Origin: Paenibacillus antri
Lineage (GTDB): Bacteria; Bacillota; Bacilli; Paenibacillales; YIM-B00363
Length of the DNA stretch: 64,000 nucleotides
Direction: 5' to 3'
NCBI RefSeq assembly: GCF_005765165.1
Contig: NZ_VCIW01000009.1
Location: 62,001 to 126,000 of the forward strand
Both the position numbers and the translations under genes were made by a program. The notes beneath the pieces are model-generated. The model worked only from the letters and a program-made list of their open reading frames with translations, had not been told where the DNA came from and did no database searches. Shown here one piece after another: positions 1-8,162 of the stretch. Within the stretch, counting starts at the first letter, position 1. The number at the start of each line of letters is the position of its first letter.

Positions 1-982
1 TCCCGATCTCCGCAGCCGCGGGCCGCCACAGCTTGCCCTGCCACGTATCGCGGCGGATCAGCTCGGCGTCGATCGCGTTCAGCACTTCCCACTTGCGCAG
101 GCTCCACATCGGCCCGATGAGCAGGTCGCGCGGCGCGTCGCCGGTCACCCGGTGCACGATCATCTCCGGGGGCAGCCGCTCGAGCGTATCGACGACGAGG
201 CCGACGTATTCGTCCCGCTCGAGGAACCGCAGCAGCCCGGCCTCGTACTGCTTCACCATCGGCGTCTTGCGCATGAGGTGGAGCAGGTGGATCTTGATCC
301 CCTGCACGTCCATCCGCGACACCGCTTCGCCCGTCTCGAGCATCATCTCGTGCGTCTCCTGCGGCAAGCCGTAAATAATGTGCGCGCACACGCGAATGCC
401 CCGCGCCCGCAATTTCTCTACGGCGCGAAGATACGTCTCCGTGTCGTGCGCCCGGTTAATCAAGACGGACGTCGACTCGTGCACCGTCTGCAGCCCCATC
501 TCGAGCCACAAATACGTTCGCTCGTTCAACTCCGCCAGGTAATCGACGACGTCGTCCGGCAAGCAGTCCGGGCGCGTCGCGATCGACAGCCCCACCACCC
601 CCGGCAGCGCCAAGATCGCCTCGTAATACTCGCGCAGTTCGCTCACCGGCGCGTACGTATTCGTATACGCCTGGAAGTAGCCGATATACTTCGCGTTCGG
701 CCACTTCGCGTGCTGGCGGTCGCGCACCTTCTCGAACTGCACGACGAGGTCGTCGCGCCGGCTGCCGGCGAAGTCGCCGGACCCGCGCGCGCTGCAGAAC
801 GTACAGCCGCCCGTCGCGATGGAGCCGTCCCGGTTCGGGCACGTGAAGCCGGCGTCGAGCATCACCTTGAACACCTTCTCGCCGAACTGCTCCCGCATCT
901 CGGTATTCCATGTATGAAACCGCTTGTCCCCCCATAGGAGCGGGGCCGTGGCGACGTCCGTCATTCGAGTCATTCGAACCAT
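1..982 (-). CDS. TIGR01212-family radical SAM protein (YtqA-like), 3' end cut by the window edge
   Basis: On the minus strand an ORF opens at ATG 982 (MVRMTRMTDVATAPLLWGDK) and stays open to base 2, so the C-terminus lies outside the window. The N-terminus carries the cysteine spacing of this family: Cys48, Cys60 and Cys63 in CPNRDGSIATGGCTFC, which would hold the [4Fe-4S] cluster that cleaves S-adenosylmethionine. Downstream motifs LWLEMGLQTVHE and HIIYGLPQETHEMML fit the same family. The substrate of this family is not settled, although relatives are treated as tRNA-modification-type radical SAM enzymes. TTAGGA lies about 7 bp before the ATG. The family is clear and the function is not. Confidence 0.88.
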   Translation of the reverse strand, partial: MVRMTRMTDVATAPLLWGDKRFHTWNTEMREQFGEKVFKVMLDAGFTCPNRDGSIATGGCTFCSARGSGDFAGSRRDDLVVQFEKVRDRQHAKWPNAKYIGYFQAYTNTYAPVSELREYYEAILALPGVVGLSIATRPDCLPDDVVDYLAELNERTYLWLEMGLQTVHESTSVLINRAHDTETYLRAVEKLRARGIRVCAHIIYGLPQETHEMMLETGEAVSRMDVQGIKIHLLHLMRKTPMVKQYEAGLLRFLERDEYVGLVVDTLERLPPEMIVHRVTGDAPRDLLIGPMWSLRKWEVLNAIDAELIRRDTWQGKLWRPAAAEIG

Positions 983-1187
983 CTCGATTCCTAAAAAAAT
1001 TTTTCGTCTTTCATTGTACCGTAATTAGGCGAAGGAAGGAAACGGAGCGAGTTTCGCCGACTCAACGCCCCTTGGCGCGCGATTTCCGGCGGCGGATCGA
1101 CCGAAATCCGTACGTTGGGAGAGGGAACGACGATGAAGGTACGGAGTCGGGACAAGCCTGTTTTCGCGAATAGACAGCGCTTTCAAC

Positions 1188-1216
1188 TTGACATATCTCA
1201 CATGTTATGTTATATT
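1188..1216 (+). promoter_or_regulatory. Sigma-A promoter of the 56-aa gene
   Basis: TTGACA at 1188-1193 and TATATT at 1211-1216 are separated by 17 bp, a near-perfect vegetative promoter. Transcription would start near 1223, leaving about 108 nt of leader before the small gene at 1332. The leader contains one short hairpin (CAAGGA/TCCTTG). The rest of 983-1331 shows no gene. Confidence 0.8.
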
Positions 1217-1331
1217 ACAAGTGTGTCGCAGCAAGGAAAATCCTTGTATCACTGCCGTGTTGTTTGGGGTTTGTGCGGGAAGGGCACACTGAAATTACCT
1301 TCCGAAAATTTGCATAGACGAGGTGATCGAC

Positions 1332-1502
1332 ATGGCGCACGAAGTAGCGGTTCCTCATGGCGAGGAGAAAATCGTGGTCGAGTTGACGGTGAAGGAAGCG
1401 ATCGCCCTCACGGGCATCAAGTTCAACGAGCAGCCGGAGCTTCTCCCGAGCGCTCGCAAGAAGCTGAAAGAAACCGTCGAGAACAAAATGCTGAAGCAAT
1501 AG
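1332..1502 (+). CDS. Small conserved-looking hypothetical protein, 56 aa
   Basis: ATG 1332 is preceded by GAGGTGATC and gives a 56-residue soluble protein starting MAHEVAVPHGEEKIVVELTV. It is rich in Glu and Lys, with a likely beta-rich first half and a helical tail (LPSARKKLKETVENKMLKQ). I see no signal peptide, cysteine or known motif. It sits alone between a consensus promoter and a terminator, so it is probably expressed well as its own transcript. I do not recognise the family. Confidence 0.75.
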   Translation: MAHEVAVPHGEEKIVVELTVKEAIALTGIKFNEQPELLPSARKKLKETVENKMLKQ

Positions 1503-1528
1503 TCGAACTAGCGAATGCACGCATATCG

Positions 1529-1562
1529 AAGAGCTTTCCTGCGGAGCGGGAGGGCTCTTTTT
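1529..1562 (+). terminator. Rho-independent terminator after the 56-aa gene
   Basis: AAGAGC at 1529 pairs with GCTCTT at 1554-1559, with an imperfect inner stem, and is followed by a short T run. Confidence 0.55.
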
Positions 1563-1672
1563 CGTGGGAACGACCTGCGGAACAATGGCGCTTTACAAGC
1601 CCGCCCCGAATTGGGCACAATAGGGGAAGCGAATTGCCGATAGGCATGAAAGATAAAGGGGAACGACACCGA

Positions 1673-2401
1673 ATGACGCGTTTACGTAGAAGAACCGGAA
1701 CGAAAGAGCTGCTGCAGACGTTGGAGGAGCGCGTCGTCCTGCAGCCGAAGCAATACAAGGGCCGCTGGCGCGAGGTGTTCGGCAACGACCGCCCGATTCA
1801 CGTGGAGCTCGGCATGGGCAAGGGCCGGTTCATCAGCTTGATGAGCCTGCAGCATCCCGAATGGAATTTCATCGGGATCGATATGTACGACGAGCTGATC
1901 CGCAAGGGCAGCGAGAAAGCCGAGGAGACGCGCGAGGCGTGGGCGGCGGAGCATGGCGGCGCGGAGGCGCCGAACAACCTCAGGCTGGCGCTCGGCAATA
2001 TCGAAGGGATCGAGGAGATGTTCGCGCCGAACGAGATCGAGCGTATCTATCTCAACTTCAGCGACCCGTGGCCGAAGACGCGCCATGCGAATCGCCGCCT
2101 GACGCACGCGAATTTCTTGACGAAGTACATCGACATCTTGAACGAGGACGGCGAGATCCATTTCAAGACCGATTCCCGGTCCTTGTTCGAATTCTCGCTC
2201 AATTCGTTCGCCGAGATGGAGCTGATGATGCGCAACATTTCGCTCGACCTGCACGCGCAAGGTCCGGCGCCGAACAACGTCATGACGGAATACGAGACGA
2301 AGTTCTCGGGTCAGGGCGTGAACATTCACCGCGTCGAAGTGATCGTGGGGGAGCGGGCCGTCGCGAGGCGCAGGGAGTTAACGGCCGCGAAGAAGGCATA
2401 G
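1673..2401 (+). CDS. trmB: tRNA (guanine-N7-)-methyltransferase TrmB, 242 aa
   Basis: This cytoplasmic enzyme methylates N7 of G46 in the variable loop of tRNAs using S-adenosylmethionine. The SAM-binding motif VELGMGKGRFI is followed by FIGIDMYDELI, and the family signature SDPWPKTRHANRRLTHANFL is present. Length is typical for the family. ATG 1673 is chosen because AAGGGG lies 12 bp before it and the protein then begins with the usual basic MTRLRRR stretch. An in-frame ATG at 1647 would add nine residues. It is a single gene, convergent with cheW. Confidence 0.95.
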   Translation: MTRLRRRTGTKELLQTLEERVVLQPKQYKGRWREVFGNDRPIHVELGMGKGRFISLMSLQHPEWNFIGIDMYDELIRKGSEKAEETREAWAAEHGGAEAPNNLRLALGNIEGIEEMFAPNEIERIYLNFSDPWPKTRHANRRLTHANFLTKYIDILNEDGEIHFKTDSRSLFEFSLNSFAEMELMMRNISLDLHAQGPAPNNVMTEYETKFSGQGVNIHRVEVIVGERAVARRRELTAAKKA

Positions 2402-2429
2402 GACGCAGCAGAAGCTCTGCTACGTCCTA
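2399..2429. terminator. Convergent hairpin between trmB and cheW
   Basis: An almost perfect 31-bp inverted repeat (TAGGACG...CGTCCTA with inner AGCAGA/TCTGCT) begins in the trmB stop codon. It lacks a clear T run and may act in both directions. Confidence 0.5.
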
Positions 2430-2440
2430 CAGGCAGCCGG

Positions 2441-2860
2441 TTATGAAATGAACTTGTCGATGTCGAGAATGCCGACCATGCCCTGTTCGGCCACGCCGAT
2501 CCCGGATAATCGGGAGTTCGCCCCCTCCGCGGAAGCCGGAAGGGGACGAAGCTCCCGATACCGGGTGACCTTGATCACCTCGTCTACGATGACGCCGAGC
2601 AACGACTTGCCTTCGTCTTGGAAGACGATAATGCGGGAGCGTTTCTGTTCGGAGTCGCAACGCGTGCCTAGCGTCTCGCCGAGATCGAGAACGGGCAGTA
2701 CGTCGCCTCTCAAATTAATAATGCCCTTGAATTGCGAGTCGGCGCCAGGCACATAAGTGATTCTGGGGATTCGAATAATTTCCTTGATTTTAAAGATCGT
2801 TATCGCGTACTTCTCCGCGCCGATTCGGATTTCCACGAATTGCTCCGCTTGCGTTTGCAT
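2441..2860 (-). CDS. CheW-type chemotaxis adaptor, 139 aa
   Basis: CheW scaffolds couple chemoreceptors to the CheA kinase. The protein is one CheW domain with the typical strand pattern (EQFVEIRIGAEKYAI), the core motif FKGIINLRGDVLPVLDL and a C-terminal VGILDIDKFI. It starts 15 bp after the chemoreceptor gene stops on the same strand and has GAGGGGGG before its ATG, so the two form a two-gene unit. No CheA is in the window, so this would be an accessory adaptor feeding a kinase elsewhere, perhaps dedicated to the neighbouring receptor. Confidence 0.93.
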   Translation of the reverse strand: MQTQAEQFVEIRIGAEKYAITIFKIKEIIRIPRITYVPGADSQFKGIINLRGDVLPVLDLGETLGTRCDSEQKRSRIIVFQDEGKSLLGVIVDEVIKVTRYRELRPLPASAEGANSRLSGIGVAEQGMVGILDIDKFIS

Positions 2861-2875
2861 ACCCGAAGCCCCCCT

Positions 2876-4444
2876 CTACACCTTGAACGAGGAGACCGAT
2901 TCCGACAACGATTCCGATAGCTTGGACAGCGATTGGGAAGCGTTAGCCACTTCTTGGGAAGCGGCCGCCGCTTCCTCGCTCGCGGCCGCGATCGTCTCGA
3001 TGGCGTTTAAAATATTGCCGGATTGGGCGGTTTGCTCCTCGGCGGCGGCTGCGATCTCCAATACTCTAGCGGAAGTGTTCTCGACCATTCCGACGATAGA
3101 GCCGAACGCTTGGCCGCTCTGCTCGGTATACGCAGCCGTCTGCTCCGTAGCCTTGACGCTCTGCTTCATATTGTTTTGCATGCTGCGGATGATGCCGGCG
3201 ATTTCCTTCGTCGCGTCGCTGCTCCGCTCCGCGAGCTTTCGAACCTCGTCGGCGACGACCGCGAAGCCGCGTCCATGGTCGCCCGCCCGGGCCGCCTCGA
3301 TGGCCGCGTTCAGCGCCAGCAAGTTCGTCTGATCCGCGATCTCGTCGATGACCTCCACGATTTCCCCGATCTTGTCCGAGTCGCTTTCCAGAATGTTGAT
3401 CTGCCGGCAAAGCTCGTTCATCCCGTCAGAGGTTTTCTGGATGATTATCCCGCCCTCCCGGGCGATTTCGGACGTCTTCCCTGCGATTTCCGCCGCGTGT
3501 TCCGTATTGGACGCGATCGTCTCCATGCTGGCGTTGAGCTCTTTAAACAACTCGTTAATTTGAAGCGCGGCCGCGGACTGTTCTTGGTTGCCGCTGGCGA
3601 TTTCCTCGGTCGAAGCGGAGATTTCCTGAGACGCTCCCGACACTTCGCGGGACGAATCTATGATATTGCGGATGATGGCTTGATAACTGGAGAGCATAGA
3701 GTTGAACGATTTCGCCAGCTGCCCGATTTCGTCCTTGCCGGTGTCCGGCAGGCGCCGCGTCAAGTCTCCCTCGTTGTTCGCCAGCTCGCCCATCGTCCGA
3801 GCGATCGTCTTCAACGGACGGAGCCTCGCGAATAGCAACCAGATGGAGCCGGCCATCGCGAAGGATACGACGACGATCAAACCGATCATGACGTACAGCA
3901 TGAAGTAGAAGCGGTTTTGCGCCGTTTCGGTTTCCTGCTCCGCTCGCGTATTCATTACGTTTTGGAATTCGTCGATCGGCTCCATAATCATTTTCTTATC
4001 GGCATCGTACTGTTCGCTGAACATAAGCTTGCGGGCCTCGTCGAAGTTGCCGGCCTCCGCAGCCGCGATCGCGGCATCCTCCGTCCGGACGAGCGAGTCG
4101 GATCGGCGCTTGGCCTCTTCGATCAGCTCCAATTCTTCGATGGGGGAGCCGAGCTCCTTCAATCGCTCGACGACCCGATCCCGGGTTTTCGTCTCGTTGA
4201 CCTCTCGCCAGTAGTTATCGTAATGCTTCCGTTCCCCGAACTGTACGAAATTTCTTGCTTCGTTGGTCAAGTAATCGGATGCGTCCGCCAAGTCGATCCC
4301 GAGCTGCTTGAATTCCCCCTGGCGGCTCACGGCATCCCGTACATTCGAATAGTCGGATTGAAGCTGCCATACGGAATACGAAAGAGCTCCCCCCAACAGT
4401 AAAAACACAATCCCCATAGACTTGAGCAGCGTAGAAATCTTCAT
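2876..4444 (-). CDS. Methyl-accepting chemotaxis protein, 522 aa
   Basis: A transmembrane receptor with TM1 at residues 8-26 and an extracytoplasmic helical region of about 150 residues (four-helix-bundle type). TM2 is near 180-205 ([20 protein letters not shown]), followed by HAMP and a long signalling coiled coil. The hairpin tip that contacts CheA/CheW is intact ([20 protein letters not shown], then [18 protein letters not shown]). AAGGGTGA lies before ATG 4444. Ligand unknown. cheW follows directly. Confidence 0.95.
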   Translation of the reverse strand: MKISTLLKSMGIVFLLLGGALSYSVWQLQSDYSNVRDAVSRQGEFKQLGIDLADASDYLTNEARNFVQFGERKHYDNYWREVNETKTRDRVVERLKELGSPIEELELIEEAKRRSDSLVRTEDAAIAAAEAGNFDEARKLMFSEQYDADKKMIMEPIDEFQNVMNTRAEQETETAQNRFYFMLYVMIGLIVVVSFAMAGSIWLLFARLRPLKTIARTMGELANNEGDLTRRLPDTGKDEIGQLAKSFNSMLSSYQAIIRNIIDSSREVSGASQEISASTEEIASGNQEQSAAALQINELFKELNASMETIASNTEHAAEIAGKTSEIAREGGIIIQKTSDGMNELCRQINILESDSDKIGEIVEVIDEIADQTNLLALNAAIEAARAGDHGRGFAVVADEVRKLAERSSDATKEIAGIIRSMQNNMKQSVKATEQTAAYTEQSGQAFGSIVGMVENTSARVLEIAAAAEEQTAQSGNILNAIETIAAASEEAAAASQEVANASQSLSKLSESLSESVSSFKV

Positions 4445-4616
4445 CGCGGCATGTCACCCTTTCAGCAGGTTTTCTAGTGATGTTATGGGTTGTACATATG
4501 TAGTCTATGAGGATAAAGCCCTATGCGTAAACGCTTTAATAACCGTTTCAAATCCTATTGACGCTGCCAAGATTTATATGGTAAACGGGGTCCGAGGGTT
4601 AAAAAGGCAGGACACG

Positions 4617-4651
4617 AAAAGGGCCCCCCGGCAAGCAGTTCGTCTGCTTGC
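4617..4651 (-). terminator. Terminator of the diacylglycerol glycosyltransferase-like gene
   Basis: Read on the minus strand, GCAAGCAG-ACGAA-CTGCTTGC is flanked by GC-rich pairs and followed by GGGCCCTTTT. The rest of 4445-4690 holds the chemoreceptor upstream region and no gene. Confidence 0.75.
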
Positions 4652-4691
4652 GCGGGAAGCCCCGACGGGTAATCCTATGGTTTCAATAACT

Positions 4692-5813
4692 TCAATTCAC
4701 CATCTGCAAGATCGCCTTCGAGCAATCCTCCGGATTCGTTTGTTTCAGCATCTGCGTCACCGCGCGCCGCCGCTGCAGCACTTCGTCGTATTGCATGACG
4801 AGCCGGTTGAACCAGTAATCGATCGTCTCGACCGACTTCAGCTGCTCGCCGAAGCCGTTGCTCGTGAAATACTGCGCGTTCTCCTCTTCCTGCCCCGGAA
4901 TCGCCTCGTGGAACAGCATCGGCAGCCCCTTCGCGAGCGCCTCCGTGCACGTCATGCCGCCGGGCTTCGTAATGAGCAAATCGGAAATTTCCATCAGCTT
5001 GTCGACGTCGCGCGTAAAGCCGAGCAGCTTGATGTTTTCGTGCTTGAACGCTGGATCCTCCGACATCTCGTCGAGCGCCTTGCGGTTGTTGCCGAGCACG
5101 AAGATGAATTGGATCCGGTCGCGCCAAGCGACCATGTATTGGAGCAGCTCCTCTTGATTCACGAGCCCCCATCCGCCGCCCATGACGAGCACGGTCGGCA
5201 TCGGCTTGAGGCCGAATTCGGCGCGGATCTCGTCCTTATCCTGATGCTCCCAGAAGTTCGGATGCACCGGGATGCCGGTGACGCGGATGATGCGGCTCGG
5301 GATGCCCCGGGCGATCAGCTTGTTCTTGACCTCCGGCGTCGAGACGAGGTACCGGTTCGTCTCCGCCGAAACCCATGTGCCGTGGGCGTCGTAGTCGGTG
5401 ATGACGGTGCACAGCGGCACGTCCAAGCCGGCGGAACGCTTCAGCCTCGATACGACGATGTTGGGAAAAGGGTGCGTGCACACGATCGCGTTCGGCTTCA
5501 GCGTACGGATGATGTGCGCGGTCTGCGCGTAAAAGATGCGATGCAGCGCGAGCTGGGACAGCCGGCCGATCTTCTTCTTATACTGAGACCGGTACACCAT
5601 GCCGTACAGCTTCGGCTGGGAATTGATCGTCTTCTTGTATGCGTTAAATATCATCGGGAAAATCGTCGGATGCAGAAACGACCCGAGCTCGAGCACCCGC
5701 GTCTGCACGTTGGGAGACATTCGTTTGATGCTGACGGCCAGCGCATGGGCCGCCTGCGTGTGCCCGGCTCCGAATCCCTCCGAAAGGATCAATACCCTCT
5801 TCTTTCGTTGCAA
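4692..5813 (-). CDS. UgtP/MGDG-synthase-like glycosyltransferase, 373 aa
   Basis: A membrane-surface enzyme of the GT28 type that would transfer a sugar from a UDP-sugar to diacylglycerol to make glycolipids, which also serve as the lipoteichoic-acid anchor. The N-terminal half has the SEGFGAGHTQAAHAL loop and the acceptor region THPFPNIVVSRL. The C-terminal donor-binding half has VLVMGGGWGLVN and the signature LITKPGGMTCTEALAKGLP. Start is TTG 5813 with AGGTGA 8 bp upstream. The PAP2 phosphatase and two further glycosyltransferases follow, making an envelope-lipid neighbourhood. The exact sugar and acceptor are inferred. Confidence 0.88.
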   Translation of the reverse strand: MQRKKRVLILSEGFGAGHTQAAHALAVSIKRMSPNVQTRVLELGSFLHPTIFPMIFNAYKKTINSQPKLYGMVYRSQYKKKIGRLSQLALHRIFYAQTAHIIRTLKPNAIVCTHPFPNIVVSRLKRSAGLDVPLCTVITDYDAHGTWVSAETNRYLVSTPEVKNKLIARGIPSRIIRVTGIPVHPNFWEHQDKDEIRAEFGLKPMPTVLVMGGGWGLVNQEELLQYMVAWRDRIQFIFVLGNNRKALDEMSEDPAFKHENIKLLGFTRDVDKLMEISDLLITKPGGMTCTEALAKGLPMLFHEAIPGQEEENAQYFTSNGFGEQLKSVETIDYWFNRLVMQYDEVLQRRRAVTQMLKQTNPEDCSKAILQMVN

Positions 5814-5922
5814 GGAAGTTCACCTGACCTTAATGGGCGCCTCTCAACACTTGTGGTAACGTATCGGAAATACCTGGTACAACTGTATATGATTTAACCA
5901 TATGATGCAAAGAATAACGACA

Positions 5923-6450
5923 TTACCCGAGAAAAGCAACCGTACAGGAAGCCGTGATACAGCCGATGACGCAGCCGGCGGCGACGTCGGAAGGATAGTG
6001 CAGGCCGAGATACATGCGGGACATGCCGACGATCATCGCGAACGGGATCAGAATGAAGCCGATCCAATTGAAGGCGATGACGAAGGGGGCGATGACGGAG
6101 AAGATCGCCGTCGTATGTCCGGACGGAAACGAATGATCCTTCAGCGGGTTCTTGCAGGCGATCGCGTCCGGCAGGGCGAGATACGGACGGAGTCGCGGGT
6201 ACAGCTTCTTCACGATGGCGACCGGAATATGACTGAGCGCCAAGGCGATGAACGCTTGCAGGCCGACCGTCGAAACGGGCTTCGGAGCCAGCCACCAGAT
6301 GCCGAGCGTCGCGAGAATCGTCGCGCGCGCGCCCCCGAGATGCGTGATTCGGCTGAGCAGCATCCCTAGCAGCGCGTGATTGAATCTTCGATTGACGAGG
6401 AAGAACATGCGCTGGTCGTGAGCCTTCAGCCAAGTGACGATACGGGTCAT
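5923..6450 (-). CDS. PAP2-family membrane phosphatase, 175 aa
   Basis: An integral membrane phosphatase of the type that dephosphorylates phosphatidic acid, phosphatidylglycerophosphate or undecaprenyl pyrophosphate. All three catalytic motifs are present: KKLYPRLRP, PSGHTTA and SRMYLGLHYPSDV, with the catalytic His in the last. About five hydrophobic segments are visible. It lies divergent from the GT4 gene at 6673, with a palindromic promoter region between them. Which lipid phosphate it uses cannot be read from the sequence. Confidence 0.92.
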   Translation of the reverse strand: MTRIVTWLKAHDQRMFFLVNRRFNHALLGMLLSRITHLGGARATILATLGIWWLAPKPVSTVGLQAFIALALSHIPVAIVKKLYPRLRPYLALPDAIACKNPLKDHSFPSGHTTAIFSVIAPFVIAFNWIGFILIPFAMIVGMSRMYLGLHYPSDVAAGCVIGCITASCTVAFLG

Positions 6451-6501
6451 TGTATGCGGATCCTCCTCTATTGTCTGTTCTTATTGTACTAGAAATGTCG
6501 G

Positions 6502-6522
6502 TATAATGGCTACAGCCATTAT
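6502..6522 (+). promoter_or_regulatory. -10 box overlapped by a perfect 20-bp palindrome (putative operator)
   Basis: TATAAT at 6502-6507 is overlapped by the perfect inverted repeat ATAATGGCTACAGCCATTAT (6503-6522; 9-bp arms, 2-bp centre) in the divergent region between the PAP2 and GT4 genes. No clear -35 box lies at 17 bp. The position suggests an operator of a dimeric repressor. A short RNA hairpin is the alternative. Confidence 0.5.
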
Positions 6523-6672
6523 TGTAAAATGCTATTGTTAACGCGGTATCAGGGGAATGTGAAATGTTGCCCGGGACCGAATTTAACGCAGGGATGACGT
6601 TCCGCTAATAGATGCCGAATATACTATAGAAGCAATTATCGGCGGCCGGCGGCCGCAAGGGAGGCCAGAGCC

Positions 6673-7827
6673 ATGAGAGTCGCATTGTTTACCGATACGT
6701 ACGTGCCGGAAGTGAACGGGGTTGCGAAGACGCTCGGAAGATGGGCGGCGTACCTCGAGTCGCAAGGCGTCGCCTGCAAGGTGTTCGCCCCGACGGCGGA
6801 GGAGCGATTCGCCGCGGACAGATCGTCGGCGGAACGATTGTTCAGCGTCCCGTTCCTGCTGTACCCGGAATGCAAGTTCGCGCTGCCGAATCCGATCCAG
6901 ATGAAGAAGGCGCTGCGCGATTTCGATCCGACGATCGTGCATGTCGCGACCCCGTTCAACATAGGCTTCTACGGCAGCCATTACGCCAAGAAACGCGGCA
7001 TTCCGCTGGTCGGCTCCTACCATACTCACTTCGATCAATACTTGTCCTATTACAAGCTCCAATGGATGGAACCCGTTCTTATGAAATATATGTCGTGGTT
7101 TTACGCGGATTGCCTGAAAGTTTATGTGCCTTCGCGATCGGCCAAGGATCATCTGACGCCATACGGCTTCCCGGAGATGGAAATCTGGGGCCGAGGCATC
7201 GCCGCGGACCAGTTCGGTCCCGGCGTCGACCGCGACGCGGCGCTCCGCTCGTTCGGAATCGACCCGTCGTCTTTCGTCGCGCTGTATGTAGGCCGTCTCG
7301 CCGCCGAGAAGAGCGTAGACATTCTGTTCGAAGCGTATCGGTCGCTGCCGGAGGACGAACGCGCGGGGATCGAACTCGTCGTCGCGGGCGACGGCCCGCT
7401 CTACCGCGAGCTGGCCGAGTCGATCGTCCCCGGCGAGAGGATCAAGCTGCTCGGCTTCGTCGAAGGGCGCCGCCTCGCCGAGCTGTACGCCGCATCGGAC
7501 GTGTTCCTGTTTCCGTCGGCGACGGAGACGTTCGGCAACGTCGTGCTGGAGGCGATGGCGTCCGGGACGCCCGTCGTCGGAGCGCGGGCCGGCGGCGTCG
7601 CCGACAACGTGCGGCACGGCGATACGGGCTGGCTTTGCCCGCCGCGGGACGCCGCCGCCTTCGCGGCCGCGCTGTCGACGCTGCGTCGAGACGCGGCGCT
7701 CCGAGAACGGCTGGGTGCGAAGGGGCTCGCTTACGCGAGGGAACAGTCGTGGGATCTCATTTTCCAAGGCTTGTTAATCTCATACCGCGGCGTGGTTCGT
7801 TCGTCCCGAGAAGCGCTTCTTGTATAG
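6673..7827 (+). CDS. GT4 glycosyltransferase (MgtA-like), 384 aa
   Basis: A GT-B fold retaining glycosyltransferase close to bacterial mannosyltransferases acting on glycolipids. The N-terminal domain starts MRVALFTDTYVPEVNGVAKT, typical of this group, with YHTHFDQYL in the acceptor site. The C-terminal domain has VGRLAAEKSVDIL and the donor-binding FPSATETFGNVVLEAMASGT. GGGAGG precedes ATG 6673. It is followed by a GT2 gene with its own promoter region. Acceptor and sugar are inferred from the family and the neighbouring lipid genes. Confidence 0.9.
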   Translation: MRVALFTDTYVPEVNGVAKTLGRWAAYLESQGVACKVFAPTAEERFAADRSSAERLFSVPFLLYPECKFALPNPIQMKKALRDFDPTIVHVATPFNIGFYGSHYAKKRGIPLVGSYHTHFDQYLSYYKLQWMEPVLMKYMSWFYADCLKVYVPSRSAKDHLTPYGFPEMEIWGRGIAADQFGPGVDRDAALRSFGIDPSSFVALYVGRLAAEKSVDILFEAYRSLPEDERAGIELVVAGDGPLYRELAESIVPGERIKLLGFVEGRRLAELYAASDVFLFPSATETFGNVVLEAMASGTPVVGARAGGVADNVRHGDTGWLCPPRDAAAFAAALSTLRRDAALRERLGAKGLAYAREQSWDLIFQGLLISYRGVVRSSREALLV

Positions 7828-7863
7828 ACGACTTGGGAAAAAGAAAGGTTTCGGCAGGCCTTT

Positions 7864-7925
7864 TGTAACATTTCTGTAACAATCGGTAATCTTTTTGTCA
7901 TAAAAATCGCGAAAAACGGTAAAAT
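7864..7925 (+). promoter_or_regulatory. PhoP-box-like repeat array plus -10 box before the GT2 gene
   Basis: Four hexamer-type repeats lie at about one helical turn: TGTAACA (7864), TGTAACA (7875), GGTAATC (7885) and TGTCATA (7896), spaced 11, 10 and 11 bp. TAAAAT follows at 7920-7925. This resembles the tandem TTAACA-type boxes bound by PhoP of Bacillaceae just upstream of phosphate-starvation promoters. The remaining bases to 8162 contain no supported gene. Confidence 0.4.
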
Positions 7926-8162
7926 AACAACATAGCGTGAAATAATGAATGAACCGTCGGTGCCGAAGCGCGCGACAATCCCGTTTTCCGAGGGAGAATC
8001 GCCGGATTTCGCCGCTGACGGTTTTTGACTTCCTAGCCGTTCTGTCGCAAAATCAGGAAGCGATTTGCCATTTTCCAGAATCGGGTTCGGTTCGGACGAA
8101 ACCTTCAGGCGGCTATCGTCGTCTGGTAACAAGTACCGTATAAGAGAGAAAAAGGGGGCAAC

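Noticed and set aside
4530-4560. Catabolite-repression (cre)-like sequence before the chemoreceptor gene
   Set aside because: AAACGCTTTAATAACCGTTTCAA only loosely recalls cre; the central CG does not fit the consensus spacing.
7949-8143. 64-aa frame upstream of the GT2 gene
   Set aside because: No ribosome binding site and no protein-like pattern; it lies in the promoter region.
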